This document shows positions 10,136 to 25,577 of a stretch of 64,000 nt of DNA, piece by piece (position 1 is the stretch's first letter; each line of letters opens with the position of its first letter). Origin of the DNA: Umezawaea endophytica (GTDB lineage Bacteria > Actinomycetota > Actinomycetes > Mycobacteriales > Pseudonocardiaceae). The DNA lies in contig NZ_JANYMP010000004.1 in the NCBI RefSeq assembly GCF_025061645.1, positions 303,117 to 367,116 of the forward strand. The letters are read 5' to 3'. The notes beneath the pieces are model-generated. The model was not told where the DNA came from and searched no databases. It worked only from the letters and a program-made list of their open reading frames with translations. Position numbers and translations under genes: made by a program.

Positions 10136-11104
10136 CTACTTCGCGGGCAGGTTCAGCGACGGGTTGGTGGCGCCGGAGGAGAAGACGCACACGGCCTGGT
10201 TGGACCGCGCGCACTCCTTCGACGCCTCGATCCGCAGGTACTCCAGGTAGTTCGGGTCGGCGAGCGACTTCGACAACTGGGCCTGCGCGGCGGACTGGTC
10301 GATGGCCACCTTCTTGGCGCTGCGGCCCTTGCGGATCTCCGGGTCGTTGTAGTCGGCGCCGATGATCAGCAGCTCGACCGGCGGGCACGGCAGCAGGCGG
10401 GGGTCCTTCGAGTTCGGGTCGCCGGGAACCTCGCGGTCGAACGACGGACCGCAGAAGAACTGCTTGCCGGTCTGCCGCTCCAGGTACTCCTGGAAGCGCT
10501 TGCCGACATCCCCCTGGAGCAGGGTGAGCGTGCCGGTGTCGGTGTCGCCCACCTGGACGTTGTTGACGATCGCGTCGCCGAAGTAGCGGCGGGCCTCGTC
10601 CTTGAACGCGGACTCGAGCTGCGGGTAGAACTTCTCCCGCAGCAGCTTGCGCCACCCCTCGGGCTCGTTGCCGTCCGAGTCGAGCTGGCACTCGTAGTGC
10701 TTGCACAGGTCCTCGAAGAACTTGCGCAGCGTGCCGCCCTCGTAGCCGGGGACGTCGTTGTCGCGGGTGTTCGTCTTGAACGCCACGCTGATCTCGAAGT
10801 CGACGAGCATGCCGTTGGTCTCGGCGTCACCGCCTGCCGGGACGCTGATCACGCCGTTGACGTCGGCCCGCTCGTCCCGGCGGACGATGAAGCTGCGCTG
10901 CGCCGTGGTGAGCCGGTAGACGTCGTCGTTCCAGGTCCACTCGACCTCGCCCGGCCGGACGACACTGGAGAACGCCTTCCCGTCGAAGCTGCCCGACGTG
11001 TAGTGCAGGCCTATCGCGTCCGGCTCGATCTCCGTCGCCGAGCACGCCGTGGTGCCGAGCACCGCCGCCACCACCAGTACCGCCGCCGACCGTCGTGTCA
11101 CCAT
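10136..11104 (-). CDS. SPFH/band-7-like lipoprotein
   Basis: 322 aa. N-terminal lipoprotein signal with lipobox TTAC (Cys21). The following ~220 residues resemble the SPFH (stomatin/prohibitin/flotillin) fold: a PGEVEWTWNDDVYRLTT-type beta hairpin, a DFEISVAFKTN strand, then a helical part (GWRKLLREKFYPQLESAF) rich in charged residues. Three Cys pairs may form disulfides. SPFH proteins usually scaffold membrane microdomains; an outward-facing lipid-anchored version is less usual. Its promoter region lies beyond two strong hairpins that close the GH6 gene, so it is probably transcribed separately. The function is unknown. Confidence 0.65.
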   Translation of the reverse strand: MVTRRSAAVLVVAAVLGTTACSATEIEPDAIGLHYTSGSFDGKAFSSVVRPGEVEWTWNDDVYRLTTAQRSFIVRRDERADVNGVISVPAGGDAETNGMLVDFEISVAFKTNTRDNDVPGYEGGTLRKFFEDLCKHYECQLDSDGNEPEGWRKLLREKFYPQLESAFKDEARRYFGDAIVNNVQVGDTDTGTLTLLQGDVGKRFQEYLERQTGKQFFCGPSFDREVPGDPNSKDPRLLPCPPVELLIIGADYNDPEIRKGRSAKKVAIDQSAAQAQLSKSLADPNYLEYLRIEASKECARSNQAVCVFSSGATNPSLNLPAK

Positions 11105-11149
11105 GGAAATCTCCCCCTGCGTAAGAGTTTCCAGTCTGACAGCCGTGGC

Positions 11150-11187
11150 GCCCTGGAGGTTCCGGAATGTTCCGGAACCTCCAGGGC
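11150..11187 (-). terminator. Second of two tandem hairpins after the GH6 gene
   Basis: Perfect 18-bp inverted repeat (11150-11167 and 11170-11187) around a 2-nt centre, arms beginning GCCCTGGAGGTTCC. It is downstream of the GH6 stop on the minus strand and ahead of the SPFH-like gene. It could also act as a cruciform or protein-binding palindrome. Confidence 0.6.
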
Positions 11188-11191
11188 ACGG

Positions 11192-11223
11192 CGGAGTGGC
11201 GCCTCCCGCGAAGCGCCACTCCG
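11192..11223 (-). terminator. First hairpin after the GH6 gene
   Basis: 11-bp stem (11192-11202 with 11213-11223, arm CGGAGTGGCGC) and a 10-nt loop, starting 12 nt past the GH6 stop codon. Typical intrinsic terminator position. Confidence 0.7.
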
Positions 11224-11234
11224 GTCCGGGGGGA

Positions 11235-12710
<1,476 letters not shown>

Positions 12711-12941
12711 TCAGGCGTTCCGGGCCGGTGTGGTCGACCGGCTCGGGCCTCGGAGGCTCGCGTGCGGCGCGTCGTCCGGGGTGCCGGTCAGGTTCCCGCC
12801 GTTCGCCTGGCGGGCACCCCGGCGCTCCGGGCCGCACAGGGGTCGGCGGTCAGGCCGCGAACCGGGCCGGGAGGCCCGGAAGGTGGGGGAGTGGTTCGCA
12901 TGAAATCCTCGCGTCATCTGTTCGACTGCGGGGGCAGGGGA

Positions 12942-12957
12942 CTGGGAGCGCTCCCAG
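12942..12957. promoter_or_regulatory. CebR operator facing the GH6 gene
   Basis: Perfect CTGGGAGCGCTCCCAG, 376 bp upstream of the GH6 start codon on the minus strand. Repression by CebR would couple GH6 expression to cellobiose availability. Confidence 0.85.
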
Positions 12958-13267
12958 GTGGGAAGGACTTTAACCAGGGGGAAACGTGCCGGAAAAGACC
13001 CGTGAGCCGGGAAAACGTGGTCCATGTCGTGCTGTTCAGACACGCGCTGTCGCGAAAACCGGTCGAAAGTTCGATGAATTCGTCAATTGAGACGGCGATC
13101 GGCCTAGTCCGGGCTACGTCCGGTGTCCGATCTTGGCTCGGTTAGGCCATTAGAGAGACGCCTGGCCGAGGTTCCGGTGCCGCTGATGTTGATATTGCGG
13201 CTTTCTCGAATTGGGCCGATCGGCCGTCGTCGAATAGAGCCGGTCGGCGCAGGAAACATCTGGTGCA

Positions 13268-13296
13268 TTGCGTTTCCGGGCGGTTAAGCCCTAACT
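13268..13296 (+). promoter_or_regulatory. Candidate promoter for the GH48 transcript
   Basis: TTGCGT at 13268-13273, 17-bp spacer, CTAACT at 13291-13296, immediately abutting the CebR box. The geometry resembles the cebE promoter/operator. Confidence 0.5.
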
Positions 13297-13311
13297 TGGG
13301 AGCGCTCCCAG
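13296..13311. promoter_or_regulatory. CebR operator facing GH48
   Basis: TTGGGAGCGCTCCCAG, with the 14-bp core perfect at 13297-13310. It is 22 bp before the ATG at 13333 and ~640 bp before the GH48 start. Confidence 0.85.
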
Positions 13312-13332
13312 AATTTTCCCGGAGGTTCCGCA

Positions 13333-13948
13333 ATGACGCGCACTCCGTTATCCAGTGGGTCCGGCGCCGCTACCGCGGCACCGCTCGCGACAGCGGCGAT
13401 CGGCGCTCTGGTGCTGGTCCCGCCCTCACGGCCCGCGGCACCCGCCGTCGCCGGGAGCGTCGGCGCCCTGCTCGCCAGGACGGGCCTCGACGTCGAGGTC
13501 GGGCCGAGCGCGCGGGTCGAGCGAGGTGCGCCGAAGCCGGTGCCCGACCTCGCGGCCCACCGCGTCGGGTCCGTGCTGTCAGGCGGTGGTCCAGCCCCGG
13601 AGCGCGCCGGGACCACCACCGCGAGACCGGGCGCCGCACCCCTGTCCGGCTGGGCGGTCGGGCGGAGCAGACCCGCCGACCAGCCGACCGGCGGCCCCCG
13701 GAACGGGGCCCCACCCGCAACGCCACCCGCACGTCGGTCGACGACCTCGACCTGAACGGCTCGACCGGGCCGGGCGCCACCACCGCCCTCGGCTCCTCCG
13801 ACAGCGGCGACGCCACGGTCCCCGACCCGGCCCGCCGCCGCAGCCAGACCACCGCACCACCACGCGGACCGAAGTGGGCGCCCCCGCCCGCCCCTTCGGC
13901 GCGCACCCCTGCACGGGTCGACGGCGACCCGAGATCGAGGAGGACCGA
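13333..13948 (+). pseudogene. Possible frame-broken leader gene before GH48
   Basis: An ATG at 13333 follows CCCGGAGG at good spacing and sits 22 bp after a CebR box. It opens a signal-like Ala/Leu-rich frame (MTRTPLSSGSG, then AAIGALVLVPP) that runs 140 codons to 13755. GC-rich codon third positions hold in this frame to about 13600, then appear in a second frame that runs to TGA 13950-13952, overlapping the GH48 start (ATGA). This looks like one ancestral reading frame broken by an indel around 13600-13720. No domain is recognisable in either part. It could alternatively be just a long leader. Confidence 0.3.
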
Positions 13949-16879
13949 ATGAGGATCAGGGGCAGAGCACGTCCGCTCCTCAGGCGACCGTTACCGGGTC
14001 TGACCGTCGTGGCGCTGATCGTCGCGTCGGTGCTGCCCGCCACCAGCGGGGTGGCGCAAGCGGCGGTGGCCTGCACGGTGAACTACCAGGTCAGCAGCGA
14101 GTGGAACAACGGCTTCGGCGCGAACGTCACCATCCGCAACGAGGGCGACGCCGTCACCGGCTGGAACCTGACCTGGAACTTCACCGACGGCCAGAAGGTC
14201 ACCCAGGGCTGGAACGGCACGTTCAGCCAGTCCGGCACGAAGGTCACCGTCACGCCGCCCGACTGGGCGCGCACGATCCCCGTCGGCGGCACCGCGTCGG
14301 TCGGCTTCAACGGCAGCAAGGGCGCGACGAACACCGCGCCGACGGACTTCGCGCTCAACGGCGTCCCCTGCACGGGGGCGAACAAGGCGCCGACGGTCTC
14401 GCTGACCAGCCCGGCCTCGGGCGCGACGTACACCGCGCCCGGCACGATCCCCCTCGCCGCGACCGCGGCCGACTCCGACGGCACGATCGCCAAGGTCGAG
14501 TTCTACGCGGGTGACCAGCTCCTCGCCACGGACACGGCCTCGCCGTTCGCGGGGTCCTGGAGCGGGGTCCCGGTCGGGGACTACTCGATCAGCGCCCGCG
14601 CCTACGACAACCGCGGCGCCGCCACGAGTTCCACGCCCGCGGCGGTCAAGGTGCTCTCCGGCCCCGCGATCATCGCCTCGCCAAGCGCGGTGAGCGTCAA
14701 GCAGGGCGCCACCGGCACGTTCGGCGTCTCGCTGGCGATCCAGCCGACGTCGTCGGTCGCGGTGACGATCGCGCGGGCCTCCGGCACCGCGGACCTCACG
14801 GCGTCGCCGACGACGCTGACGTTCACCACGTCCAACTGGAACACCAAGCAGAACGTCACCGTGACGTCGGCGGCCAACGGCGGTGACCTCGGCACCGCGA
14901 CCTTCTCGGCGTCGGCCACCGGCCAGACGGCGGCGTCCGTGGTGGTCAAGGAGATCTCGTCGTCCACTTCGGACTTCAACCAGGCCTTCCTCGACCAGTA
15001 CAACAAGATCAAGGACCCGGCGAGCGGCTACTTCCGCAAGTTCGGCGACCTGCTGGTGCCCTACCACTCCATCGAGACCTTGATGGTGGAGGCGCCGGAC
15101 CACGGCCACCAGACGACCTCGGAGGCGTTCAGCTACTACCTGTGGCTGGAGGCCAGCTACGGCCGGATCGCCGGTGACTGGGCCCCGTTCAAGTCGGCAT
15201 GGGCGTCGATGGAGAAGTTCATCATCCCCGCCACCGCGGACCAGCCGACCAACGACAAGTACGACCCGTCCAAGCCCGCGACCTACGCGCCCGAGCACTC
15301 GCGGATGGACCAGTACCCGTCCGTGCTCGACGCGAACGTCAAGGTGGGCGCCGACCCGATCGCGAACGAGCTGAAGTCCGCCTACGGCACCAGTGACGTG
15401 TACGGCATGCACTGGCTGATCGACGTGGACAACACGCTCGGCTTCGGCCGCTGCGGCGACGGCACCACCGCGCCCGCGTACATCAACACCTACCAGCGCG
15501 GGTCGTCGGAGTCGGTGTGGGAGACCATCCCGCAGCCGTCCTGCGACACGTTCAAGCACGGCGGGCCCAACGGTTACCTGGACCTGTTCACCAAGGACGC
15601 GTCCTACGCCAAGCAGTGGAAGTACACCAACGCGCCGGACGCCGACGCGCGCGCGGTGCAGGTCGCGCTGCTCGCGCAGCAGTGGGCCACCGCGCAGGGC
15701 AAGGCGGGCGACATCGCCTCGGAGGTCAAGAAGGCCGCCAAGATGGGCGACTACCTCCGGTACGCCATGTTCGACAAGTACTTCAAGAAGATCGGCGGCT
15801 GCGTCGGGGCCAGCTCGTGCGCGGCGGGCACCGGCAAGGACAGCGACCACTACCTGATGTCCTGGTACTACGCGTGGGGCGGTGCCACCGACACGTCCGC
15901 GGGCTGGGCGTGGAGGATCGGCGACGGCGCCTCGCACCAGGGCTACCAGAACCCGCTCGCGGCCTACGCGCTGGCGAACACCGCCGCGCTGAAGCCGCTG
16001 TCGGCCACCGGCCAGGCGGACTGGGCCAAGAGCCTGGACCGCCAGTTGGAGATGCTCCAGTGGCTCCAGTCCGCCGACGGCGCCATCGCCGGTGGCGTGA
16101 CCAATAGCTGGGAGGGCAACTACGGCACGCCTCCCTCGGGCACGCCGACGTTCTACGGCATGTACTACGACGCCCACCCCGTGTGGCGCGACCCGCCGAG
16201 CAACCGGTGGTTCGGCTTCCAGGCGTGGGGGATCGAGCGCACGGCGTCGCTCTACCAGATGACCGGTGACGCGCGGGCCAAGAAGATCCTCGACAAGTGG
16301 GTGCCGTGGGCCATCGCCAACACCACGATCGGCACGAACGGGAACTTCCAGATCCCGTCGGACATCGAGTGGACCGGCGCGCCGGACACCTGGAACCCGA
16401 CGACCCCCGGTTCGAACGCCAACCTGCGGGCCAGGGTGCTCAACTTCAGCACGGACGTGGGTGTCGCGGCGTCGTACGCCAAGACGCTGCTCAACTACGC
16501 GGCCAAGTCCGGCAACGCGCAGGCCAAGACGGTCGGCGAGGGACTGCTGACGGCACTGCTCGCCCACCAGGACGACAAGGGCATCGCGGTGCCCGAGACC
16601 CGGAGCGACTACAACCGCTTCGACGACAAGTACAACGCCACGACCGGTGAGGGCCCCTACGTCCCGCCGGGCTGGACCGGGAAGATGCCGAACGGCGACG
16701 CGATCGACCAGAACTCCTCGTTCCTGTCGCTGCGCTCGAAGTTCCGCACCGATCCGGAGTGGCCGAAGGTCCAGGCCTACCTGGACGGCGGGGCCGCCCC
16801 GACGTTCACGTACCACAGGTTCTGGGCGCAGGCGGAGATCGCGACGGCTTTCTCGCTGCACACCGAGCTGTTCGGGTAA
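13949..16879 (+). CDS. Secreted GH48 cellobiohydrolase with N-terminal CBM2
   Basis: 976 aa from the ATG preceded by GAGGAGG. Signal peptide ~1-40; CBM2 ~41-141; Ig-like domain ~146-236 (SPASGATYTAPGTI, then VEFYAGDQLLATD); a second beta-domain ~238-335; GH48 catalytic domain ~341-976, with the acid Glu392 in HGHQTTSEAFSYYLWLEA. GH48 enzymes are processive exoglucanases releasing cellobiose from chain ends and are the key exo-partner of GH9 and GH6 endoglucanases. A CebR box and promoter lie upstream; a hairpin terminator follows at 16894. Confidence 0.95.
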   Translation: MRIRGRARPLLRRPLPGLTVVALIVASVLPATSGVAQAAVACTVNYQVSSEWNNGFGANVTIRNEGDAVTGWNLTWNFTDGQKVTQGWNGTFSQSGTKVTVTPPDWARTIPVGGTASVGFNGSKGATNTAPTDFALNGVPCTGANKAPTVSLTSPASGATYTAPGTIPLAATAADSDGTIAKVEFYAGDQLLATDTASPFAGSWSGVPVGDYSISARAYDNRGAATSSTPAAVKVLSGPAIIASPSAVSVKQGATGTFGVSLAIQPTSSVAVTIARASGTADLTASPTTLTFTTSNWNTKQNVTVTSAANGGDLGTATFSASATGQTAASVVVKEISSSTSDFNQAFLDQYNKIKDPASGYFRKFGDLLVPYHSIETLMVEAPDHGHQTTSEAFSYYLWLEASYGRIAGDWAPFKSAWASMEKFIIPATADQPTNDKYDPSKPATYAPEHSRMDQYPSVLDANVKVGADPIANELKSAYGTSDVYGMHWLIDVDNTLGFGRCGDGTTAPAYINTYQRGSSESVWETIPQPSCDTFKHGGPNGYLDLFTKDASYAKQWKYTNAPDADARAVQVALLAQQWATAQGKAGDIASEVKKAAKMGDYLRYAMFDKYFKKIGGCVGASSCAAGTGKDSDHYLMSWYYAWGGATDTSAGWAWRIGDGASHQGYQNPLAAYALANTAALKPLSATGQADWAKSLDRQLEMLQWLQSADGAIAGGVTNSWEGNYGTPPSGTPTFYGMYYDAHPVWRDPPSNRWFGFQAWGIERTASLYQMTGDARAKKILDKWVPWAIANTTIGTNGNFQIPSDIEWTGAPDTWNPTTPGSNANLRARVLNFSTDVGVAASYAKTLLNYAAKSGNAQAKTVGEGLLTALLAHQDDKGIAVPETRSDYNRFDDKYNATTGEGPYVPPGWTGKMPNGDAIDQNSSFLSLRSKFRTDPEWPKVQAYLDGGAAPTFTYHRFWAQAEIATAFSLHTELFG

Positions 16880-16893
16880 CACCCGGACGGACG

Positions 16894-16924
16894 CCGCCCC
16901 CCGAACCCGGCAGGCGGGGGGCGG
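16894..16924 (+). terminator. Hairpin terminator after GH48
   Basis: 9-bp GC stem (CCGCCCCCC at 16894-16902 with 16916-16924), 13-nt loop, beginning 14 nt after the GH48 stop. Confidence 0.65.
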
Positions 16925-16951
16925 TGGTCCGGGCTCGGCGACACGACGTCC

Positions 16952-16967
16952 TCGACAGCGCTGTCGA
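16952..16967. promoter_or_regulatory. Perfect 16-bp palindrome, possible operator
   Basis: TCGACAGCGCTGTCGA has the CG-centred AGCGCT core common in LacI-family operators but outer bases unlike the CebR box. It lies ~180 bp upstream of the GH74 operon start. The binding factor is unknown. Confidence 0.4.
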
Positions 16968-17067
16968 AGGCGTGTTGAGTCCTGTGTGGACCTTGTCGCG
17001 CAGTTTTAAGGTGAGCGCTTAAGCGGTTGTGCCGCAATGGTTTTCGCACTCTTGAACGCTGGTGCGA

Positions 17068-17079
17068 TTAACCGGTTCA
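17068..17079. promoter_or_regulatory. TTAACCGGTTAA-type operator before the GH74 operon
   Basis: TTAACCGGTTCA matches 11 of 12 positions of the palindrome TTAACCGGTTAA found at 39799 and, with variation, near 41826 and 42963. A weak promoter (TTGAAC at 17052-17057, 18-bp spacer, TTCAGT at 17076-17081) overlaps it. It probably places the operon under the LacI regulator at 41926-42966. Confidence 0.5.
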
Positions 17080-17147
17080 GTCCTTGACGGAGGTAGATCA
17101 GCGGTGCTCCCATGATGGGGCCGTCGCATTCGAGAAGGAGCACACTC

Positions 17148-22576
<5,429 letters not shown>

Positions 22577-22586
22577 CCCGCAGATT

Positions 22587-22627
22587 CCGGTGCGGGGCGT
22601 ACTGCGCGCTCAGGCGTCCCGCACCGG
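22587..22627 (+). terminator. Intercistronic hairpin between GH9 and GH5
   Basis: 10-bp stem CCGGTGCGGG (22587-22596) with 22618-22627 and a 21-nt loop. It may partly terminate or stabilise the upstream GH74-GH9 message. Confidence 0.45.
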
Positions 22628-22657
22628 TACCCACCGCCTCACGAGAGGTTCCCGCCG

Positions 22658-24268
22658 ATGAGAAGGCTGATCGCACTGGCGAGCGCGCTGCTCGCCACCC
22701 TGTTCTTCGTCGCCGTCCCCCCGGCCTCCGCGGCCACGGGTTTCTCGATCTCCGGTGGCAAGCTCTACGACGCGACGGGCGCGGAGTTCATCATGCGCGG
22801 CGTCAACCACGCCCACACCTGGTACACCTCCCGGACCACGCAAGCGCTCGCGGACGTGAAGGCGTTGGGCGCCAACAGCGTTCGGGTCGTGCTGTCCAGC
22901 GGCGACCAGTGGACGCGCAACGACGCCACCGACGTGGCGAACGTGATCTCCCAGTGCAAGGCGAACAAGCTCATCTGCGTGCTGGAGGTGCACGACACCA
23001 CCGGGTACGGCGAGCAGGCCGCCGCCGTGTCGCTGGCGAAGGCCGTCGACTACTGGATCAGCGTCCAGAGCGCGATGACCGGCCAGGAGGCCTACACGAT
23101 CCTCAACATCGGCAACGAGCCCTGGGGCAACACGAACACCTCGGCGTGGACCGCCGACACCAAGGCCGCGATCGGCAGGCTGCGGGCCGCCGGGTTCACC
23201 CACACCCTGATGGTGGACGCGCCGAACTGGGGCCAGGACTGGTCCTTCACCATGCGCGACAACGCGGCCTCGGTGTTCGCGAGCGACTCGCTGCGCAACA
23301 CCATGTTCTCCGTCCACATGTACGGCGTGTTCGACACCGCCGCCGAGATCACCGACTACCTCGGCCGGTTCCGCACGGCGGGGCTGCCGATCCTGGTGGG
23401 CGAGTTCGGCCACAACCACTCCGACGGCGACCCCGACGAGGACACGATCTTCTCCTACACGCAGTCGCAGGGGATCGGGTACCTGGGCTGGTCGTGGAGC
23501 GGCAACGGCGGCGGCGTCGAGTACCTCGACATGGCGACCGGCTTCAACGCCGCCCAGTTGACCACGTGGGGCCAGCGCATCTTCAACGGCGCCAACGGGA
23601 TCAAGCAGACCTCGCGGCAGGCGGCCGTCTACGGCGGCGGCGGTCCGGTGGACACCACCCCGCCCACGACGCCCGGCACCCCGTCGGCGTCCTCGATCAC
23701 CTCCGGCGGCGCGTCGCTGAGCTGGACCGCGTCGACCGACGCCGTCGGCGTCACCGGCTACGACGTGGTGCGGGTCAGCGGCGGCACCGAGTCGGCGCTC
23801 ACGTCGACGAGTTCGGCGTCCGCGACGCTCACCGGGCTGACCGCGTCCACCGCCTACACCGTCGCGGTCTACGCCCGCGACGCGGCGGGCAACCGGTCCA
23901 CCCGGTCCGGCACCACCACGTTCACCACCTCGCCCGGCAGCGGTGGCGGCTCGTGCGCGGTCGCGTACAAGGTCGGCAGCCAGTGGCAGGGCGGGTTCGG
24001 CGCCGACGTGACGATCCGCAACACCGGGTCGACCGCCGTCAACGGGTGGACCCTGCGCTGGACCTTCGCCAACGGCCAGACCGTGACGCAGATGTGGAAC
24101 GCCACCGCGAGCCAGTCGGGCGCGCAGGTGTCGGCGGTCAACGCGCCCTACAACGCGGCCATCGCCGCGGGCGGGTCGGTCGGGTTCGGCTTCAACGCCT
24201 CGTGGACCGGCACCAACGCGGCACCCACGACCTTCACCCTCAACGGTGCCTCGTGCACCAGCTCGTGA
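22658..24268 (+). CDS. Secreted GH5 (subfamily-8-like) beta-mannanase with FN3 and CBM2
   Basis: 536 aa. Signal ~1-26 (ends ASAATGF). GH5 TIM barrel ~27-325 starting FSISGGKLYDATGAEFIMRG and HAHTWY, which is the signature of actinobacterial beta-mannanases (GH5_8, Streptomyces ManA type). Acid/base Glu154 in NIGNEPW and nucleophile Glu249 in LVGEFG. FN3 ~335-425, CBM2 ~432-533. It hydrolyses internal beta-1,4-mannosidic bonds, feeding the mannooligosaccharide genes at 27576-39755. 16 bp separate it from the LPMO gene. Cellulase activity cannot be excluded from sequence alone. Confidence 0.88.
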   Translation: MRRLIALASALLATLFFVAVPPASAATGFSISGGKLYDATGAEFIMRGVNHAHTWYTSRTTQALADVKALGANSVRVVLSSGDQWTRNDATDVANVISQCKANKLICVLEVHDTTGYGEQAAAVSLAKAVDYWISVQSAMTGQEAYTILNIGNEPWGNTNTSAWTADTKAAIGRLRAAGFTHTLMVDAPNWGQDWSFTMRDNAASVFASDSLRNTMFSVHMYGVFDTAAEITDYLGRFRTAGLPILVGEFGHNHSDGDPDEDTIFSYTQSQGIGYLGWSWSGNGGGVEYLDMATGFNAAQLTTWGQRIFNGANGIKQTSRQAAVYGGGGPVDTTPPTTPGTPSASSITSGGASLSWTASTDAVGVTGYDVVRVSGGTESALTSTSSASATLTGLTASTAYTVAVYARDAAGNRSTRSGTTTFTTSPGSGGGSCAVAYKVGSQWQGGFGADVTIRNTGSTAVNGWTLRWTFANGQTVTQMWNATASQSGAQVSAVNAPYNAAIAAGGSVGFGFNASWTGTNAAPTTFTLNGASCTSS

Positions 24269-24284
24269 TCGAAAGGAGAAGTCG

Positions 24285-25577
24285 TTGCGGTTCAAGCGAA
24301 CAATCGCCCTGGGTGCGGCGGTGATCGGTGTCGCCGCCGTCACCACCGTGCTGGTGCCGAGCGGAGTGGCGCTCGCCCACGGATCGATGACCTACCCCGC
24401 CAGCCGGACCTACGCGTGCTACGAAGACGGCCGGGCGGGCGGTGGGGGCGGCGACCTCAACCCCACGAACCCCGCGTGCGCCGCCGCGGTGGCCGCCGGT
24501 GGCAAGCAACCGCTGTGGGACTGGTTCGGCAACCTGATCAGCCAGGCGGGCGGCAAGCACCGGGAGATCATCGGTGACGGCAAGCTGTGCGGGCCGACCA
24601 CGAAGTACGACGCCTACAACCTCGGGCGCACGGACTGGCCGACCACGACCTTGCAGGCGGGGGCGTCGATCACGCTCAAGTACAACGCGTGGGCCCCGCA
24701 CCCCGGCACGTGGGAGCAGTACGTCACGAAGGACGGGTACAACCCCGCGCAGCCGCTGCGGTGGTCGGACCTGGAGTCGGCGCCGTTCAACACGGTGGTG
24801 AACCCGCCGCTGGGGAACGGGGAGTACTCGTGGAACGCCACGCTGCCCAACAAGTCCGGGCGGCACGTGATCTACTCGATCTGGCAGCGGTCGGACAGCC
24901 CCGAGGCGTTCTATAGCTGCTCGGACGTCGTGTTCAACGGTGGCGGCGGGAACCCCGGTGACACCACCGCCCCGTCCACGCCGGGGACTCCCACGGCCTC
25001 CGCCACGTCGAACTCGGTGGCGCTGTCCTGGGGAGCCTCGACGGACAACGTCGGGGTGAGCGGGTACCAGGTGTACCGGGAGGCCGGTGCCACCGACGTG
25101 CTGGTGGCCTCGCCCTCCTCGACCTCGGCCACGGTCACCGGGCTCTCGGGTGGGACGGCGTACGCGTTCTACGTGGTGGCGAAGGACGCCGCGGGCAACA
25201 CGTCACCGCCCTCGTCCGCGGTGTCGGTGACGACCTTGCCGGGCTCCACGCCGGGCGGGGCGTGCGCGGTCACCTACACGACGCCCAGCGTGTGGTCCGG
25301 TGGGTTCACGGCGAACGTGGTCGTGAAGAACACCGGCACCAGCGCGGTGAGCCCTTGGTCGCTGGTGTGGGACGTGCCCAGCGGGCAGACGGTCAGCAGC
25401 GCGTGGTCCGCCGAAGTCGTGGTGTCCGGTGGGAAGGCCACGGCGAAGGGCGTGAGCTGGAACGGGTCCATCCCGGCCGGTGGATCGGTGAACTTCGGGT
25501 TCAACGGGACTGCCTCCGGCACCCCGGCGACCCCTGCGGCGTTCACCCTCAACGGGGCGTCGTGCGGCTCGGCGTGA
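24285..25577 (+). CDS. AA10 lytic polysaccharide monooxygenase with FN3 and CBM2
   Basis: 430 aa from TTG 24285, chosen because AAAGGAG lies 6 nt upstream and it gives a standard 31-residue signal peptide ending in Ala-Leu-Ala. The mature protein starts with His32 (HGSMTYPASR), the N-terminal copper ligand; the second ligand is His139 in WAPHPGTW, giving the histidine brace. Catalytic domain ~32-225, FN3 ~235-325, CBM2 ~330-430. It oxidatively cleaves crystalline cellulose (chitin remains possible), boosting the GH enzymes encoded just upstream. The gene end overlaps the following lipoprotein gene. Confidence 0.93.
   Translation: MRFKRTIALGAAVIGVAAVTTVLVPSGVALAHGSMTYPASRTYACYEDGRAGGGGGDLNPTNPACAAAVAAGGKQPLWDWFGNLISQAGGKHREIIGDGKLCGPTTKYDAYNLGRTDWPTTTLQAGASITLKYNAWAPHPGTWEQYVTKDGYNPAQPLRWSDLESAPFNTVVNPPLGNGEYSWNATLPNKSGRHVIYSIWQRSDSPEAFYSCSDVVFNGGGGNPGDTTAPSTPGTPTASATSNSVALSWGASTDNVGVSGYQVYREAGATDVLVASPSSTSATVTGLSGGTAYAFYVVAKDAAGNTSPPSSAVSVTTLPGSTPGGACAVTYTTPSVWSGGFTANVVVKNTGTSAVSPWSLVWDVPSGQTVSSAWSAEVVVSGGKATAKGVSWNGSIPAGGSVNFGFNGTASGTPATPAAFTLNGASCGSA

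Noticed and set aside
13991-16882. Very long open frame antisense to GH48 (about 960 codons)
   Set aside because: GC-rich codon bias opens the opposite frame; the product is low-complexity Arg/Val/Gly-rich with no domain, while the sense strand encodes an unmistakable GH48.
17112-17147. Alternative upstream ATG for GH74
   Set aside because: No ribosome-binding site in front; GTG 17148 has GAAGGAG at ideal spacing and gives a standard signal peptide.
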